Assembly: GCA_054601695.1 (NCBI GenBank) | Contig: BAAHQB010000010.1 | Span: forward strand, 930,001-994,000 | Direction: 5' to 3' | DNA from: Amorphochlora amoebiformis | Lineage: Eukaryota > Cercozoa > Chlorarachniophyceae | Length of the DNA stretch: 64,000 bases | Part shown: positions 49,072 to 64,000 of the stretch, piece after piece | How the letters are laid out: each line of letters begins with the position of its first letter | Position numbering within the stretch: position 1 is the first letter of the stretch | Program-made: the position numbers and the translations under genes | The notes under the pieces: model-generated | Databases searched by the model: none | What the model saw: only the letters and a program-made list of their open reading frames with translations | What the model was told of the DNA's origin: nothing

Positions 49072-49158
49072 CACACACTCATATACATACATATACATAT
49101 ACACACACATATATCATACGTACACATATACATATAATATATATACAAACACATTTTC

Positions 49159-49227
<69 letters not shown>

Positions 49228-49230
49228 CAC

Positions 49231-49276
<46 letters not shown>

Positions 49277-49285
49277 TTATATCTA

Positions 49286-49320
<35 letters not shown>

Positions 49321-49348
49321 ATATATATGTGTGTATGTATATATATAC

Positions 49349-49476
<128 letters not shown>

Positions 49477-49533
49477 CGTATATTTATTTATATATCATTG
49501 CTTTCTATGTATGTATATTTTACATATAATATG

Positions 49534-49583
<50 letters not shown>

Positions 49584-49629
49584 TATCTATATCTATTATA
49601 GACACACACACACATATACATATATACAT

Positions 49630-49669
<40 letters not shown>

Positions 49670-49759
49670 AATATATATGTATGCAATTAGAATGCATTTC
49701 AACATAGCTACTCACACACACACACACAAACACACACACCAATACACACACACAGACAC

Positions 49760-49795
<36 letters not shown>

Positions 49796-49850
49796 ATATA
49801 CATATCTGGGTATATGTATACATGTATACATATATATATATATATATATG

Positions 49851-49882
<32 letters not shown>

Positions 49883-49930
49883 GTATATATATTCCGTACA
49901 ACAAGAAGATATATATATATACATATACAA

Positions 49931-50030
<100 letters not shown>

Positions 50031-50053
50031 TACATTCGTATGTATGTATATAT

Positions 50054-50163
<110 letters not shown>

Positions 50164-50182
50164 ATACATATGTATATAATAT

Positions 50183-50216
<34 letters not shown>

Positions 50217-50253
50217 GTGTGTGTGTATATGCATGTATAATATTGAAACTTAC

Positions 50254-54215
<3,962 letters not shown>

Positions 54216-54635
54216 CGATTAATCACCGATTCTATAAGTTTAGAGATATGTAGGCAGTCGTCACAATTGCGTAGAACGTAACGAAATTGTCTGATTCTGG
54301 CGATACCAAGGCCTCCTCGGCCAAAAAGAAAGAGAAAGTCCAGAGAATCACAACATTTCAACCTACAAGACTTCTTGTGCGATGAAAAAGAGATAACTAT
54401 ATGCTTACCTCAAATATATGAGGCGAAGAAGAGGCCATCGTCTATTAATTACGCTTCTCTTGACCCTCACAACCTCCTTTTCCAGGATGCGCGTCAAACC
54501 CGCCCGCCACAGCTGAACGATAAATTAAATTCACGGAGAAAAGAAATTATCGGCCGACTCGCTATCGGAGTGGTCCCCCCATCAGACCCGCTGGCGTGCC
54601 CACGCGATCTTGCGAGAACTGACTCACAAACAACC
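54216..54635. promoter_or_regulatory. Putative bidirectional promoter between RPB8 and the HAD gene
   Basis: The two inferred start codons lie 420 bases apart on opposite strands, and the gap is free of TA repeats and splice-like signals. It must hold the upstream parts of both 5' UTRs and presumably both promoters. No clear TATA box stands out. A + strand frame open from 54375 into the HAD exon is probably 5' UTR. Confidence 0.45.
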
Positions 54636-63486
<8,851 letters not shown>

Positions 63487-63794
63487 GCAGCTTACTTTCC
63501 TCGAATTCAACAAATTTCTAATTTTCCTCGAACTCTCTTTCTATTTTCCAGGATCTTCTCTATTTTATTTAAAATTATTTCTTTATTTCTTTTCTAATTC
63601 AGAGTATATATATATATATATATATATGATATATATATATATGTACACTTACATATTATGTAATATACATAATATATATGTGTGTGTGTGTGTGTGTGCG
63701 TGTCATAATGTATAAATATACATATATATATGTGTGAGTATATAGACAATTATATATTAAATGGCGTCATAATGTGGATATACGTGTATATCAG

Positions 63795-63870
63795 AGAATG
63801 TAATGATGTCTTCGGCGAAAATCATCTCGATACCAAGTTTCCCAAGCCTTGCTTTGTGGAGGTTTAAGCA

Positions 63871-63906
<36 letters not shown>

Positions 63907-63931
63907 CATATACACACACATATATATATAC

Positions 63932-63975
<44 letters not shown>

Positions 63976-64000
63976 CAGCCCCCACATGCTAGTGAGCTAC
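63795..64000 (+). CDS. Exons continuing past the window edge
   Basis: 63795-63861 follows ATCAG and ends at GTTTAA; it encodes ECNDVFGENHLDTKFPK then PCFVE. The last bases, from 63979 after ATACAG, continue in phase (PPHASEL). The first exon needs two bases from upstream, and the donor overlapping the HAD stop at 63483 supplies exactly that. It may therefore be a longer C-terminus of the HAD protein or the start of the next gene. No family was recognised. Confidence 0.5.

Overview
This is nuclear DNA of a microbial eukaryote with unusually dense spliceosomal introns. About half of the window is (TA)n/(AT)n microsatellite. Short unique islands of 20-240 bases sit between the TA tracts, and most behave as GT-AG exons whose reading phases join. 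Degenerate TTAGGG/CCCTAA blocks and polypyrimidine tracts lie inside introns. Conserved eukaryotic genes (a Prp38-type splicing factor, the RNA polymerase subunit RPB8) exclude a bacterial source. A HAD-family gene resembles plant and algal proteins and has a signal-anchor plus transit-peptide-like N-terminus. This hints at an alga with a complex plastid, but the sequence does not settle the species. Long open frames encoding runs of Ile/Tyr are translated TA repeats, not genes.

Layout. 0.6-10.2 kb (+): a BAR plus PH membrane-binding protein, possibly missing its 5' end, with a duplicated last exon. 13.2-36.8 kb, perhaps to 41.7 kb (+): a long chain of phase-compatible exons encoding a TIR domain with its usual C-terminal extension, a four-helix voltage-sensor-like membrane domain, a PH domain and a long Ser/Arg-rich tail. 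41.7-45.7 kb: CTAG-rich spacer, TA tracts and unassigned islands. 45.7-47.2 kb (+): a Prp38B-like splicing factor with an RS/RD tail. 47.3-50.2 kb: a second CTAG-rich spacer and TA repeats. 50.3-54.2 kb (-): RPB8. 54.6-63.5 kb (+): the HAD-family protein in 19 exons, divergent from RPB8 across about 420 bases. 63.8-64.0 kb (+): exons running off the window.

The main surprise is the TIR / voltage-sensor / PH arrangement in one continuous reading frame. The second is repeated local tandem duplication of exon-plus-splice-site segments, each copy bounded by TA repeats (at 10, 27, 28, 30, 57-58 and 59 kb). All exon coordinates were derived by hand from splice signals, phase and family resemblance. 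No search or transcript data were available.
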